NCBI RefSeq assembly: GCF_020520425.1 | Contig: NC_079489.1 | Coordinates: 22,096,001 to 22,160,000, forward strand | Direction of reading: 5' to 3' | Source of the DNA: Spinacia oleracea | Lineage: Eukaryota > Streptophyta > Magnoliopsida > Caryophyllales > Amaranthaceae | DNA length: 64,000 bases | Shown: positions 21,888 to 32,785 of the stretch, one piece after another | Numbering within the stretch: the first letter of the stretch is position 1 | How the letters are laid out: each line of letters opens with the position of its first letter | Notes under the pieces: generated by a model | Database searches by the model: none | Told to the model about the DNA's origin: nothing | The model's input: only the letters and a program-made list of their open reading frames with translations | Made by a program: the position numbers and the translations under genes

Positions 21888-24425
21888 ATGGCAAACAACA
21901 ATTCATTCAACATTCGATCAATTCTCGAAAAGGAGAAGTTGAACGGGAAAAACTTCCTTGACTGGCAAAGGAACTTGCAAATAGTTCTTACGCAGGAAGA
22001 AAAGGAGTATGTCCTAGATGAGGCGATGCCCGAAGCCGCAGGCGACGGGGTCACTCAGGCAGCCCTCAATCGTTGGATTGATGCCAACAAGGATGTGAAA
22101 TGTCTAATGCTCGCCACCATGAGTGCGGATCTGCAGAAAACGTTCATCAACTCAGATGCTTTCACAATCATCAGTGAGTTGAAGAACATGTTCCAAGATC
22201 TGGCTCGAGTCGAAAGATTCGAGACTCATAGGCAAATTCTTGAGACCAAGCTTAAGAAAGGCGAGCCCGTAAGTCCACATATTCTCAAAATGATTGAGAA
22301 TATGAGTCGGCTGGATCAGCAATTTTCTCAGGAAATGGCTATAGACACCATCCTCCATTCTCTTCATAGCGGGTATGATCAGTTCAAACTGAACTACAGT
22401 ATGAATAGTCTGGACAAAACGCTCACTGAGCTTCACGGTATGCTGAAGACCGCTGAAAAGACGCTCAAAAGTGATAAGCAGGATGTGCTTATGGTGCGTG
22501 GGGGCAAGTTCAAGAAATCTGGAAAGAAGAGGAATGCTAAGAAAGGTGGCAACAAGGCCAGCCCAACTAAGCAAACTGGCGCCAAATCTGTAAAGAGGAA
22601 GGTCAGTCAACCCACTTCTGAATCCGAATGCTTCTACTGCAAGAAGAAGGGGCATTGGAAGAGAGATTGCTTGAAGCTAAAGGAAGATCAGAAGAACGGA
22701 ACAGTCGTTCCATCTTCAGGTATTTTCGTTATAGACTGTATACTTGCTAATTCAACTTCTTGGGTATTAGATACAGGTTGTGGCTCACACTTATGTTCCA
22801 ATCCACAGGGACTAAGAAGAAGTAGAAAGTTAAGCAAGGGTGAAGTCGACCTACGAGTGGGAAATGGAGCACGGATTGCTGCATTAGCTGTAGGAACTTA
22901 CTTTTTGTCGTTGCCCTCCGGGCTAGTTTTGGAACTGGAAGAATGTTTCCATGTTCCAAGTCTTACTAAAAACATCATTTCAGTTTCTTGCTTAGATGCT
23001 AAGGGATTTTCCTTTTTAATAAAAGACAATAGTTGTTCGTTTTATTTTAAAGAGATGTTTTATGGATCTGCTAGATTAGTCAATGGACTTTATTTATTAG
23101 ATCACGACAAACAAGTATATAACATAAATACCAAAAAGGCCAAAAAGGATGATTCAGATCTCACCTATCTGTGGCATTGTCGATTAGGCCATATAAACTT
23201 GAAACGCTTAGAAAGACTTCAAAAGGAAGGAATTCTAGAACCATTTGACTTAGAGGATTATGGTAAATGCGAATCATGTTTACTTGGCAAAATGACAAAG
23301 CAACCTTTCTCTAAAGTTGGAGAAAGAGCAAATGAACTATTGGGTTTAATCCATACAGATGTATGTGGACCAATGAGTACAAATGCTAGAGGTGGTTTCA
23401 GCTACTTTATCACTTTCACTGATGACTTCAGTAGATATGGTTATGTCTACCTAATGAAGCATAAGTCTGAATCCTTTGACAAATTCAAGGAATTTCAGAG
23501 TGAAGTAGAGAATCAATTAGGCAAGAAGATTAAGGCACTGCGGTCTGATAGAGGCGGTGAATATCTGAGCTATGAATTTGATGACCATCTGAAAGAATGT
23601 GGAATTCTATCAGAATTGACTCCTCCTGGAAAACCAAAATGGAACGGTGTGTCGGAACGGAGGAACAGAACCTTGCTAGACATGGTCAGGTCAATGATGG
23701 GTCAGGCCGAACTTCCAATAGAATTTTGGGGACATGCACTAAATACAGCTGCACTCACTATAAATAGAGCTCCGTCTAAAGCCGTCGAAAAGACTCCATA
23801 CGAATTATGGTTTGGAAAGCCTCCAAATGTGTCTTTTCTTAAGATTTGGGGATGTGAAGTATACGTCAAACGATTAATTTCAGACAAACTTCATCCAAAA
23901 TCTGACAAATGTATCCTTGTGGGCTATCCAAAGGAAACAAAGGGGTATTACTTCTACAATACATCTGAGAACAAGGTGTTTGTTGCTCGAGATGGTGTCT
24001 TTTTGGAGAAAGATCACATTTCCAAAATGACAAGTGGGAGAAAAGTAGACCTCGAAGAAATTCGAGTCGAACAACAAACTCTAGAGTACATTGCTGCACA
24101 TGAAGCAGCAAAGGAAGCTATATGGCTAAGGAAGTTCATAGGTGAACTCGGTGTAGTCCCCTCCATTAAAGGACCAATAGCCCTGTATTGTGATAATAAC
24201 GGAGCTATTGCACAGGCAAAGGAGCCTAGACACCACCAGAGAGTCAAGCATGTACTTCGTAGATTTCACCTTCTACGAGAGTTCGTTGAAAGAAAAGAAG
24301 TCGAGATAAGCAAAATTGGTACTGATGACAACATATCAGATCCATTAACTAAACCTCTGCCGCAGGCGAAGCACAACTCGCACACTGCAGCTATGGGAAT
24401 CAAGCATATTGGAGAATGGCTTTGA
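21888..24425 (+). CDS. Copia gag-protease-integrase-RNaseH polyprotein, RT deleted
   Basis: One open frame of 845 residues. The start is ATG in TTTTAATATGGCAAAC (MANNNSFNIRSI), because this Met also begins the gag of the second element. Gag occupies about residues 1-240. The zinc knuckle is CFYCKKKGHWKRDC (248-261). The protease active site is VLDTGCGSH (DTG at 295-297). The pre-integrase HHCC region has LWHCRLGHINL and CESCLLGK. The integrase catalytic triad is D491, D554 and E590 with DX35E spacing. After DLEEIRVEQQT (about residue 731) the frame jumps to LEYIAAHEAAKEAIW, the end part of RNase H. The whole reverse transcriptase and the first RNase H Asp are gone. The deletion keeps the frame, so Gag, protease and integrase could still be made. 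Confidence 0.93.
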   Translation: MANNNSFNIRSILEKEKLNGKNFLDWQRNLQIVLTQEEKEYVLDEAMPEAAGDGVTQAALNRWIDANKDVKCLMLATMSADLQKTFINSDAFTIISELKNMFQDLARVERFETHRQILETKLKKGEPVSPHILKMIENMSRLDQQFSQEMAIDTILHSLHSGYDQFKLNYSMNSLDKTLTELHGMLKTAEKTLKSDKQDVLMVRGGKFKKSGKKRNAKKGGNKASPTKQTGAKSVKRKVSQPTSESECFYCKKKGHWKRDCLKLKEDQKNGTVVPSSGIFVIDCILANSTSWVLDTGCGSHLCSNPQGLRRSRKLSKGEVDLRVGNGARIAALAVGTYFLSLPSGLVLELEECFHVPSLTKNIISVSCLDAKGFSFLIKDNSCSFYFKEMFYGSARLVNGLYLLDHDKQVYNINTKKAKKDDSDLTYLWHCRLGHINLKRLERLQKEGILEPFDLEDYGKCESCLLGKMTKQPFSKVGERANELLGLIHTDVCGPMSTNARGGFSYFITFTDDFSRYGYVYLMKHKSESFDKFKEFQSEVENQLGKKIKALRSDRGGEYLSYEFDDHLKECGILSELTPPGKPKWNGVSERRNRTLLDMVRSMMGQAELPIEFWGHALNTAALTINRAPSKAVEKTPYELWFGKPPNVSFLKIWGCEVYVKRLISDKLHPKSDKCILVGYPKETKGYYFYNTSENKVFVARDGVFLEKDHISKMTSGRKVDLEEIRVEQQTLEYIAAHEAAKEAIWLRKFIGELGVVPSIKGPIALYCDNNGAIAQAKEPRHHQRVKHVLRRFHLLREFVERKEVEISKIGTDDNISDPLTKPLPQAKHNSHTAAMGIKHIGEWL

Positions 24426-25290
24426 TGTCTCTGTTTAATGTTTTAAAGTTTTAGAGTTTAAATCTTTGTAAAACATTATTGGTTAATCATTCACAATAAA
24501 TGAAAAGAATTCATTTTTCCATTTAATTTGTGGTTTATTAAATGATGAGTCCCTTCAATTTGACGATATATTCAAGATAGACTGTCAGGACCAGTCCTGT
24601 GACTAAGAAATGTCTATCAAGTGAACTTGAATGTCAAAGGTTGAAAATGGTCCCTAGTCGGAGTTTTCTATAAAATTGGACGCATAGAAAACGTTAGACG
24701 ATTAGAATGCAAGATGACTAGTAGTTCTGTTTCTTGAACTATGTGGACATGGCAATGTCATAATCATTTGCATAGATACTTACTTTGGGAAGACTAGTAT
24801 CGGACAAGACCTATGAAACTTTACTGTAAGAGATGAAAATCTGTCATAAGTAAATTTCATTAAAATTATTAGACACTAAATCCTCAATACCTGAGTGATT
24901 TAAGATTACTTGTTTGAGAACTGGTTGCTTTGACGTTGACCAACCGTCGCACCGTAAAAGGAGGCTATAAAGGCAACGCCCAGGTAATCACCTATCAAAC
25001 GAAGTCTAATCTCAAGATCACAAGATTGGGATTGTCCTCCCATAAATCGGGATGAGATGCTTAAAAGTTGTACAAGGCCACTCGGAGAGCTAGAAACTGT
25101 GAAATGCATGGCCGTGCTCGGATGAATCATAGGCTATGATTATCTGTTTATTTGATCAGTTGAACTCTGAAACCGAGAAACACCTCTGGACATAATAAGG
25201 ATGACAACTCTTACCTTATGTTCAAGAGCAAGCATCGAGCGACAAAGGAATTAGGAAATGCACACTTGTCCCTAAGGACAAGTGGGAGAC
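24426..25290 (+). other. Copia 3' untranslated region with PPT
   Basis: 865 non-coding bases between the stop codon and the right LTR. The polypurine tract is AAGTGGGAGA immediately before the LTR (about 25280-25289). Confidence 0.75.
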
Positions 25291-26744
25291 TGAAGGAAAT
25301 AATGCCCTTGGTCCAAGTATGCATTCTATGTTAAGTCTAATAAATGCGGTTCAGTATTAATTAACAAGTTAATAATTCAGTGAGATCAAGTGAGCTGAAT
25401 GCCTAGCTAGAGGCCGCTTCAGTTCAAGTGTAATTAATGATATTAATCCACAGCTTACTCTTGACTGAACCCGTAGGGTCACACAAATAGTACGTAAACG
25501 GATCAAGTATTTAATGGCATTAAATACTCCAACTATGGATATTCGGAATCGACGGATCTTGGTTTCAGTGGGAGCTGAGATCGTCACAGGCAAGAAATGA
25601 ATACTCCGGAAACGATGATATTGCCGGAAACGGAAATATGGATCGTATCGGAAATATAAATATTATCCAAGTCGTAGATGTTGCCAGAAACGGAAACATG
25701 GTACGTATCGGGAAATATTATCGGAAATGGAAATATTGCCGGAATCGGAAATATTGCCGGAAACGGAAATATTGTCAGAATCGGAAATATTATCGGAATC
25801 GGAAAATAATTCCGGAAACGGAAATATTAAATATTTGTTCGAAACGGAAATTAATTCCGGAATCGAAAATATTAAATATTGTTTGTATCGGAAATATATT
25901 CCGGAATCGGGAATTTAATCGGAAGCGTATCGTACGAATAAGCATCGGACGAGGCCTGCCGGACGAGGGCCCAGCACGAAGCCAGGCCATCGCCCAGCAA
26001 GCCAAGCGCGCCACACGAACAGCCAAGGCCACGCCAGGCCCAGCGCAAGGCCAGGCCCAGCAGGCCGTGGCAGCGCGCACAGCGCGCGCAGCGCGCGCAG
26101 CTGCGAGCAGTGGGCTGCGAGCATTGCTGCAGCTCGCGTGGGCTTGTAGCTCGCGTGGGCCGTGCGGCCGTGTGGGCTGTGCGCGGGCATGGCCTGCACG
26201 CTTGCGGGTCATGCTCGCGTAAGTGTTTGTGTTCGCATACGAAACCTAAAACGTGCAGAATTCGTTTAATGATTAAATTCCTAATTCTATTTGATAAATT
26301 AATTAAATAAGAGTTTTATTATAATTCTAATTTAATTAATTCCTATCCTAATAGGATTCAAATTCTCTTTCCATACCCCTATAAATATGTGGCCTGGGTT
26401 CACAATTTATAACGAGTTATTCAAGTATTCAAAGTGAGTTTTTGAGAGAAAAATTCAGTCACACATCTTGCTCAAAAGTGCCGAAAATTTATAGTACCTT
26501 AGGGGCGATTCTAGTTGGTCAATCTTAAGGCGGATCCGGACGTGCTGTGGACTATCTACGGAGGGACGACACTTGGAGTCCTAAAGACTTGTTCTTGTTC
26601 GGTTCGGGCGCAGCTAGGGAAGGCACGCAACAAAGAGTATGCATCTAAACTATGCTAAATGATTATGTGTAAATAATATGTATTCCTGGCTTAATGGTTG
26701 TTTCCGCATGATTTTTGAATTGTCATATGTATCATAACCTAACA
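25291..26744 (+). repeat. Right (3') LTR of the copia element
   Basis: Same length and layout as the left LTR, TGAAGG...CTAACA, followed directly by the target duplication GTAGG and the resumed PMD exon. Confidence 0.95.
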
Positions 26745-27782
26745 GTAGGTTGAGACCAGCTAGCATACTGGAGCTTAAAGATGGTGGCATAGAGAGTATT
26801 GTTGAGTACTTGTGGGGTGTTGCGACCCTATGCTACCTTTATCGCCAGCTTGGGGTGGCTAGTCGTGGTGGGGCTCAGGGCATCGCCGGATGTTTGACGC
26901 TTCTGCAGGCATGTATATATGATTATTTTCCTAATTTTCTGCCACACACTTCTCGACTTACATGCGAGCTAGGTAGAACTCGTGCCGTCATGTGGAGCAT
27001 CAGAAATGAGGGCAAAAGTTTAGTTCGACTAGAGTCCTTTCGTAGGTCCATAGATCGGTTGACATCTGCAGAGGTAAATATTTTATTTTAATGTGTTAAG
27101 CTGCAACTAATTCAAATATAACTCTGTAATTTAATTTTTAATTAATATTGTGTATATAGGTGACTTGGTTGCCTTACGGTCCTGATCCTGCATCTGCTGT
27201 TCCGAGGACTACATTTTGTGGTTGGCTTCGATATCGTGATATTATTGAGCCTTATATGTCGGACCTTGTTTTACACCAGTTAGGGTATGTCCAGGTCATT
27301 CCATCCCCTATTTTGACACCAGAGTTTGCATATAAGCCGATAGAGAGCAATTTGTATTAGGTTCGCTTTTCTATTGCCTCCATTGAGTCGTCTCGGTAAA
27401 TGTTCCCGAGAGGATTCATGCTATTTTTGGACGAGAGAGCGGAGCTTAATCCATCTACATGTTATCCTGACCTCCTTCCTTGGTTAGTTCTGTATTCGCA
27501 TCCTCGTGTAGCTAACGTGGATCATGCAGGTGCATTTCCAGATCGGACAAATGCACCATATGTGAGTATCTTTATATTTATTTAAGTATTTGAATGCAGA
27601 AATATGAAAGTATTTATATTAATATACTGACATATTATTTGATATTACAATGGGTGGATAGGCTAATTATGGCTATACAGCCTTTGATGGACGCTAAAGA
27701 CATCATCCCGTCTGAGGAGTCTAGAGCAGTTGTTGATGATGTTGAGGAGATCATTTACGATAGGAACATGTTTGCTAAATGA
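26745..27782 (+). pseudogene. PMD gene, 3' part
   Basis: Continues the PMD reading frame exactly across the copia target duplication. Blocks: VEYLWGVATLCYLYRQLGVA and GIAGCLTLLQACIYDYFP. A splice donor follows (GCAGAG|GTAAAT, about 27071), then an intron of about 90 bp ending TATATAG at 27160. The next exon has VTWLPYGPDP, LRYRDIIEPYMSDLVLHQLG and GYVQVIPSP. In-frame stops near 27360 and 27399 interrupt it. FPRGFMLFLDERAELNPSTC then follows to a second donor near 27559. The last exon (about 27640-27782) reads IQPLMDAKDIIPSEESRAVV and stops. Stops in at least three places make the gene non-functional even without the copia insertion. Confidence 0.82.
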
Positions 27783-28137
27783 TGTATTTTAGTGTCATCT
27801 CTATGGGCATTTTAGATGTTGTTCGTTGATATTGTTGTGTTGAAATTTTAGTTGGTCGTTTATGTTTTTTTTTATTTGGACTTTTAGTTGTTCGTTTATG
27901 TTATTCTTATTTGGACTTTTAAATTTTCGTTTATGTTATTTGTATTTGGAATGTTAGATATTATATTTTTGTTTTATTCATTTGGATTTTTAGATATTGT
28001 GTGTGGATTCTATTTTCATTTGGTCATGTGTAGTAATATACGTACACAAATGCAATAAAACAAGAGTTCATGATATAACATTCAATAAAAGTGCAATATC
28101 TTCAATTACACCAAAGACTCTAAACGATGTCATTCTG
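27783..28137. other. Convergent 3' region between PMD and OTU genes
   Basis: TTTATGTTATT-rich spacer in which both convergent genes end; probably their 3' untranslated regions. Confidence 0.5.
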
Positions 28138-28715
28138 TTATCCTATGTTGATATATTGTTCCCAACCAATGACATTTGGCTCTCGAACCATAAACCACAA
28201 GCCAGCTAAAGGAGGAATAGGACAATCAGGTGAAAGATCTAATCGAATGTAATGGTTATACTCCATTAGTTGGAGAATGAAAATTTCTCTACTAGGTTGT
28301 GTCACGTTGCACTCAGCATCCTATGGAAAAACTGTCATACATGGATACAAGGAACCGTCTTGCACTCCTAACAAATCACCGCACGGTTCCAAAATCGAGT
28401 AATAGGGAACAAGTCTTCCATCACCTCCATATCTGTTGTGCAATGCCCTCCGGGCCATTTGATACGTCTCACAGCTTTGTCGACACCTACATGGTGAATA
28501 TGTTGATACTTCCATCTATTGGCCCCCACCTCATTCGCAATTATCTTCCTTGCCTCCACATATTTATCTTGATCACCTAGGAAAAAATCAGCAAGACAAC
28601 GAAAACCACAAATTTCTATCACCCATTACATCGATCCAATCTTCTACAAAATCCACAATAATGTCCGGGATTCTGTCTAGGTAGCGAAACTCTGATATGT
28701 CCCTCTGAGGGTCAT
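28138..28715 (-). pseudogene. OTU-type cysteine protease domain of the MULE protein
   Basis: OTU domains are deubiquitinase-like cysteine proteases. On the minus strand the exon opens with DISEFRYLDRIPDIIVDFVE. A one-base shift lies inside the GDGNC-type active-site motif: GDRN in one frame, then CGFRCLADFFLGDQDKYVEA in the next, so the catalytic Cys codon itself persists. Further on are WPGGHCTTDMEVMEDLFPIT and NRAVICLGVQDGSLYPC. The His block is NHYIRLDLSPDCPIPPLAGL, followed by FMVREPNVIGWEQY and a stop at 28138-28140. The DCPIPPL...W..(R)xPxVxGW signature is typical of OTU domains carried by plant MULEs. Stops and the shift inactivate it. Confidence 0.75.
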
Positions 28716-29136
28716 CTGCAGACACATTAATGAAATAAAGGTATTAGATAAAATAAATAAAATAAAAGTACTAAATAAAATAAAACTATAAATAAATTAG
28801 TAAATAAATAAAAATATTAAATGAAATCAAATTACTAAATTAAATAAAATTATTGAATTAAATAAATATTAAATTAATTAAAATAACTAAAAAAAATTAA
28901 AATATTTAATAAAAAAAAATTACTAAATAGAATAAAATAAAAATTACTAAATTAAATAAAAATTATTAAATTAACTAAAATTACTAAATTAAATAAAATA
29001 AAAATTACTACACAAAATAAAATTACTAAATTAAATAAAAATATTAAATAAATTACTAAATAAAATAAAAATATTAATAAATTACTAAATAAAATAATAA
29101 TATTAAATAAAATAAAGTACTTAATGATAATCATAC
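28716..29136 (-). other. Intron with AAATAAAATTACT repeats
   Basis: Bounded on the minus strand by a donor (AATG|GTATGATTATC) and an acceptor (GTCTGCAG|ATGACC). The interior is a degenerate AT-rich repeat. It separates the RG-rich linker from the OTU exon. Confidence 0.55.
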
Positions 29137-30838
29137 CATTACCACGAGCGCATCCACGACCACGACAACGACCTCGACCACGACTCAGATATTCCCATGA
29201 ACTCAAATTGCGTCGAGTATTTGGGCTACCTCTAGTTGACATGTTAGGTTCGGGTTCCATGTAACCGGCCTAATCTGGGTGTAGATAGTTATGCATCATT
29301 CGGGACATATGGTGTATCATTGCAGGATCGCTAGAAGACACTTCATCAACAAGAGACTGGAAAAACTGATTATCATGTGCAGAGGAATCTACATCTTCCA
29401 ACTCAATTACGCGATCTCCATCATTGATATTAAGTGTCCTCCAAAATGGATGAATCTGTTTTCGAGCAAAATATGAGTTCCCTTGAGGCAAAGAGCGAAC
29501 ACTCTTCCTACGCCACAACCTCCGGCTGAATTGCATCAAAAATCCGGCACGCACAAGGAAGACCATGTGTAGTCCTATATGCACATCAACAACGTCCATG
29601 CACCTCATGACTCAACACCTTCATCTGCGCTTCCTCCTTAACCAAAAGGTTTAAACAGTAGTGAGACACATGACCACTGAAACGCTGGAACGGAAGTCGG
29701 GTCCACATCTGACCATGAGTGCGCATCGACGCCTCAAGTATGTTTATAATCTCTGTGAGTTGTGAGTTGATTTTTGCTTTGACTTTCCTCTACACGGTGT
29801 CAAAAGATCCATTCGCATATGACAACCAATTCTTCATCATTGAATGTGCACTCTCTACTCTACAATTGTTGATGTTGCCAAAGTGAAGCACATTATTTGT
29901 CCATGCTAAGACAAATTTTTCCGCATGAGGTAACCTTGTACCATTCAAATAATTAATTACCTTAGGAAAAGCCCGCCAAGAATCCTACATATTCAATAAA
30001 GCTAGATCATACTCAGCACTAGTTGGAGCCTCCATGATTCTCTTCCATTTTCCATTCTTGAATCTCTCACCCATGATTTTATTTCCACATATATTTCCGA
30101 CATCCGCCTTTACGTCCTTGTTGATATGCCACGCACAAAGTAAGTGTTTGGAGTGAGGAAATATTTCTCCAATAGGTCTCATAAGGCCTAACTCACGATC
30201 TGTCACAATTGCTGCTATATGTACCTTGTTACCAAGCAACAACCTCAGTTATCTAACACCCACCCGTAGCTTTCAGCAGTCTCGTCCTTCATGAATGCAT
30301 ATGCAATGAGAAAATTCTTGTTACACGGAGTAACCCCACATATTTCAAGGAAGGGCATCTTGTACATATTTGTCTAGTACGTAGAATCCATGCCAATGAC
30401 CCGTAGATATGTGCGTAACAAATTCACCGATATAGCGTGTGCCATGAATGCGTGTGTCACGACATGAGCCTCCTCCCGAATGTATTGCAAGTAATCACTC
30501 TCTTAGAAATATGAAGGAATTGACTTATACTGTCTCTTCCTTCTGCATCGTTCCTTCTCATTCGATATCTAAAATTGTAGATGTGTCTTTTGTTGGGTTT
30601 TTCCTCGGGGTATTGTTCCTGGACAGCCGCCAATATGACATTTGGCCTTGCTTGAGCTGAAGACATATCACGAACAAGTTTCTTTGCACCTAGACTAAGG
30701 CCGCTCATCTGCCGATTTCCCTCTAGATATGTAATTAATTCATGGTTGTGAATGTCGTGCTGGTCAGGACCCAACATAATATTCCAACCTTCACCATCTT
30801 TTCACGTTGCCACCTTAATCAGAAACTTGCAACCACAT
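29137..30838 (-). pseudogene. MULE transposase, catalytic and C-terminal part
   Basis: MULE transposases cut and insert Mutator-like elements using a DDE triad. Reading on minus from 30838: GPDQHDIHNHELITYLEGNR, ARPNVILAAVQEQYPEEKP, then the catalytic domain with GMDSTY (first Asp; a stop replaces the next residue), MPFLEICGVTPCNKNFLIAY and ETAESYGWVLDN. VTDRELGLM (second Asp) and SKHLLCAWHINK follow, then NNCRVESAHSMM, which carries the expected Glu. The C-terminal part contains DEVSSSDPAMIHHMSRMMHN, a stop, and the linker WEYLSRGRGRCRGRGCARG leading to the OTU exon. At least five stops or shifts are present. The order transposase - RG linker - OTU suggests an original single fusion protein. 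Confidence 0.85.
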
Positions 30839-31689
30839 TGTCACGTGCTGACTATTTTGCCTAGTCCCTTGGCCTAGTCACGCACCGTGCGCCACTCTCC
30901 AAGCCTCGATGCTTAGACGAGTCAGGCTTCCCCAACGATGGCACAAATCCTAGTGCCTAAGTTTACGTCGTAGCATGACTCCTTTGTGCTAGAGATAGCA
31001 ACGATTAGCTATGCACTCACCCTTGGTGCCTAGCTAGTTGATTACGACGCCCCTCGGTCGTAACACAATGAACACACAAGCTTGTCGCTCACTTGTATGC
31101 CCACACACTCGATTGACACTCTAAGTGCCTTGGATTTCCTTACTACTTCTCTAAGTGTAGAAGGAAGGTTGAGTTGGAAGAGAACACAAGTGTTTTTGGA
31201 ATGCTTTCTTGTATTGAACTCTCAACTTGAATGTACAAATGAGCCTTGGTGCCTATTTATAGGCCACCATCCCCTAAGTCTAGAATATTCACACTCTAGA
31301 ATATTCTATACAATTCCTACAAGGAAATGCCTACAAGTTTCTAGAACGTTCCCACCTCCAAGGGAACTTTCTATACAAGGAGGTACCTAGACCCTTCTAG
31401 ATACTTACAAAAATATACAAGATAGTTCTAGAATATACCTATCTAGAACCTTCAAGCTCCACCCATGCTAGAATGTTCAAGAACACCGTAGAACATTCTA
31501 GAAGTTTCCGAGCCCATCCGCTACTGGTCTGCTGCGTGCGGGCCTTTATGGGCCTGATCAGGAAAATCCGGCCTAACCATCATCTTCATTGGCCCAAAAC
31601 TGGTGGGACCCCCAAATTTCAGCCCAAACAATTATCGTTTGGCCCACCAAATGGCCTATGCGATGGTGAGAGAGAGACGACTCGTGACA
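30839..31689 (-). repeat. Solo LTR (851 bp) in the transposase gene
   Basis: Ends are TGTCACGAG...CACGTGACA on the minus strand, flanked by ACAT on both sides (30835-30838, 31690-31693). The transposase frame reads TKTQAC before it and CGCKFLIKVAT after it, so the insertion point is exact. A minus-strand TATAAATA box is at 31254-31261. No internal element sequence remains, as after LTR-LTR recombination. Family not determined. Confidence 0.82.
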
Positions 31690-31950
31690 ACATGCCTGAG
31701 TTTTCGTGTTTGGTCGTTCCGCAGTTTTCAAATTTCTTCCTTTGCCTCTATTTCGTTCACCGCGATTACATCTCAAGTACAATCCTCCTCATTTCGATGA
31801 GGACTTCATAAGCTTAAACTCATTCCTAATAGCAATGGTTCTAGCCCACTTGACAGCAGCATCATCACTCAGAAATACTTTGAAAGTAACGAATTTTGGA
31901 TTATAATTAATACCATCACTTCCAAAATCTAGCAACGGAACCTGCACATT
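31690..31950 (-). pseudogene. MULE transposase N-terminal (FAR1-like) exon
   Basis: On the minus strand: VPLLDFGSDGINYNPKFVTF, FLSDDAAVKWARTIAIRNEF, a stop after KLMKSSSK, then CNRGERNRGKGRNLKTAERP and TKTQAC up to the solo LTR. This is the DNA-binding N-terminus typical of FAR1/MuDR-like transposases. It is preceded by an AT-rich leader at about 31951-32030. Confidence 0.8.
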
Positions 31951-32034
31951 AAAAAAAAATTATTAAAACCAAGTAATTTTAATTATCAATAAGTACAATG
32001 ATAAGTAAATTTTTTTAAAAAAAACTAATTTAGT

Positions 32035-32630
32035 TTTTAGTACACAAACTTATGCAGTTTAAGGTCACGCCATGGTAGAGACTTATGCATATTAGCTTTG
32101 ACCATGTTATAGACTTATGCAGTTTAAGCTCGTACCATGGAAGGAGCTTAAATTCATAAGCCCGTACCATGTTCGAAGCTAAAAAATTTATAAGTCTCTA
32201 ATTTATTTATTTTCCAAGTAGATTTTACAAGTGGTTTTTTTTTCGGGAAAAAAAATTCAGAAACTTATGAATATTTAGCTTGTATCATGGTACATGCTTA
32301 TGAATTTTAAGCTCTTTCCATGGTACGAGCTTAAATTGCATAAGTCTATACCATGGTTGAAGCTAAAAACTCATAAGTCAGTACCATGGTACAAGCCAAA
32401 TAATCATAAGTTTGTACCATGGTACAAGCTAAATATTTATAAGTTTCTGATTATTTTTTCTGACAAAAAAAAAAATCCTCTTGTGAATTCACAGACTTAT
32501 GCATATTTATCTCACACCATGGAGGAGACTCATTTTAAGCTCCTTCCATGGTACAAGCTTAAAATCCATAAGTCTATACCATGGTACAAGCTTAAAATTT
32601 ATAAGCTTGTACCAAAATGCATAAGTTTCT
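32035..32630. repeat. Right array of CCATGG-centred palindromes
   Basis: About a dozen units, e.g. CTTATGCAGTTTAAGCTCGT - ACCATGG - (A)GGAGCTTAAATTCATAAG. Centres lie near 32072, 32137, 32316, 32352, 32386, 32418, 32517, 32547 and 32579, with some diverged to CCATGT. This is the same motif as at 15855-16230 and lies between the transposase start and the right MULE end. Open frames through it (for example 32294-32632) are repeats of Lys-Leu-Pro-Trp-Tyr units and not a gene. Confidence 0.8.
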
Positions 32631-32689
32631 AAAAAAAAATTCCGGAAAAAGAATACCTCTTGCGAAGACTTGACCATTTTGTCGCCGAC

Positions 32690-32785
32690 GACGTGATGGT
32701 GGCGGTGGTGGCAGGCGGTGGTGGCAGGCGGTGGTGGCCGGCGGTAGTGGGCGGCAATGGTGGCCGGCGGTGGTGGTTAAATTTT
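32690..32785 (+). repeat. GGCGGTGGT-rich repeat near MULE right end
   Basis: Repeats of GGCGGTGGTGGCAGGCGGTG type, mirroring CCACC-rich DNA near the left end; part of the extended terminal region. Confidence 0.6.

Larger units (their letters stand above)
17564..26744 (+). mobile_element. Complete copia element lacking RT (9181 bp)
   Basis: Two LTRs of exactly 1454 bp with about 14 mismatches by eye (about 1%) and a 5-bp target duplication GTAGG (17559-17563 and 26745-26749). A primer-binding site lies directly after the left LTR and a purine-rich tract directly before the right LTR. A long leader with GC-rich repeats precedes one open gag-pol frame that lacks the reverse transcriptase domain. 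It is inserted in the sense direction in the PMD exon. The low LTR divergence marks a recent insertion. It would need reverse transcriptase supplied in trans. Confidence 0.95.

Noticed and set aside
32294..32632. Frame with repeated Lys-Leu-Pro-Trp-Tyr units
   Set aside because: It is the palindromic MULE array; the unit repeats at DNA level in both orientations.
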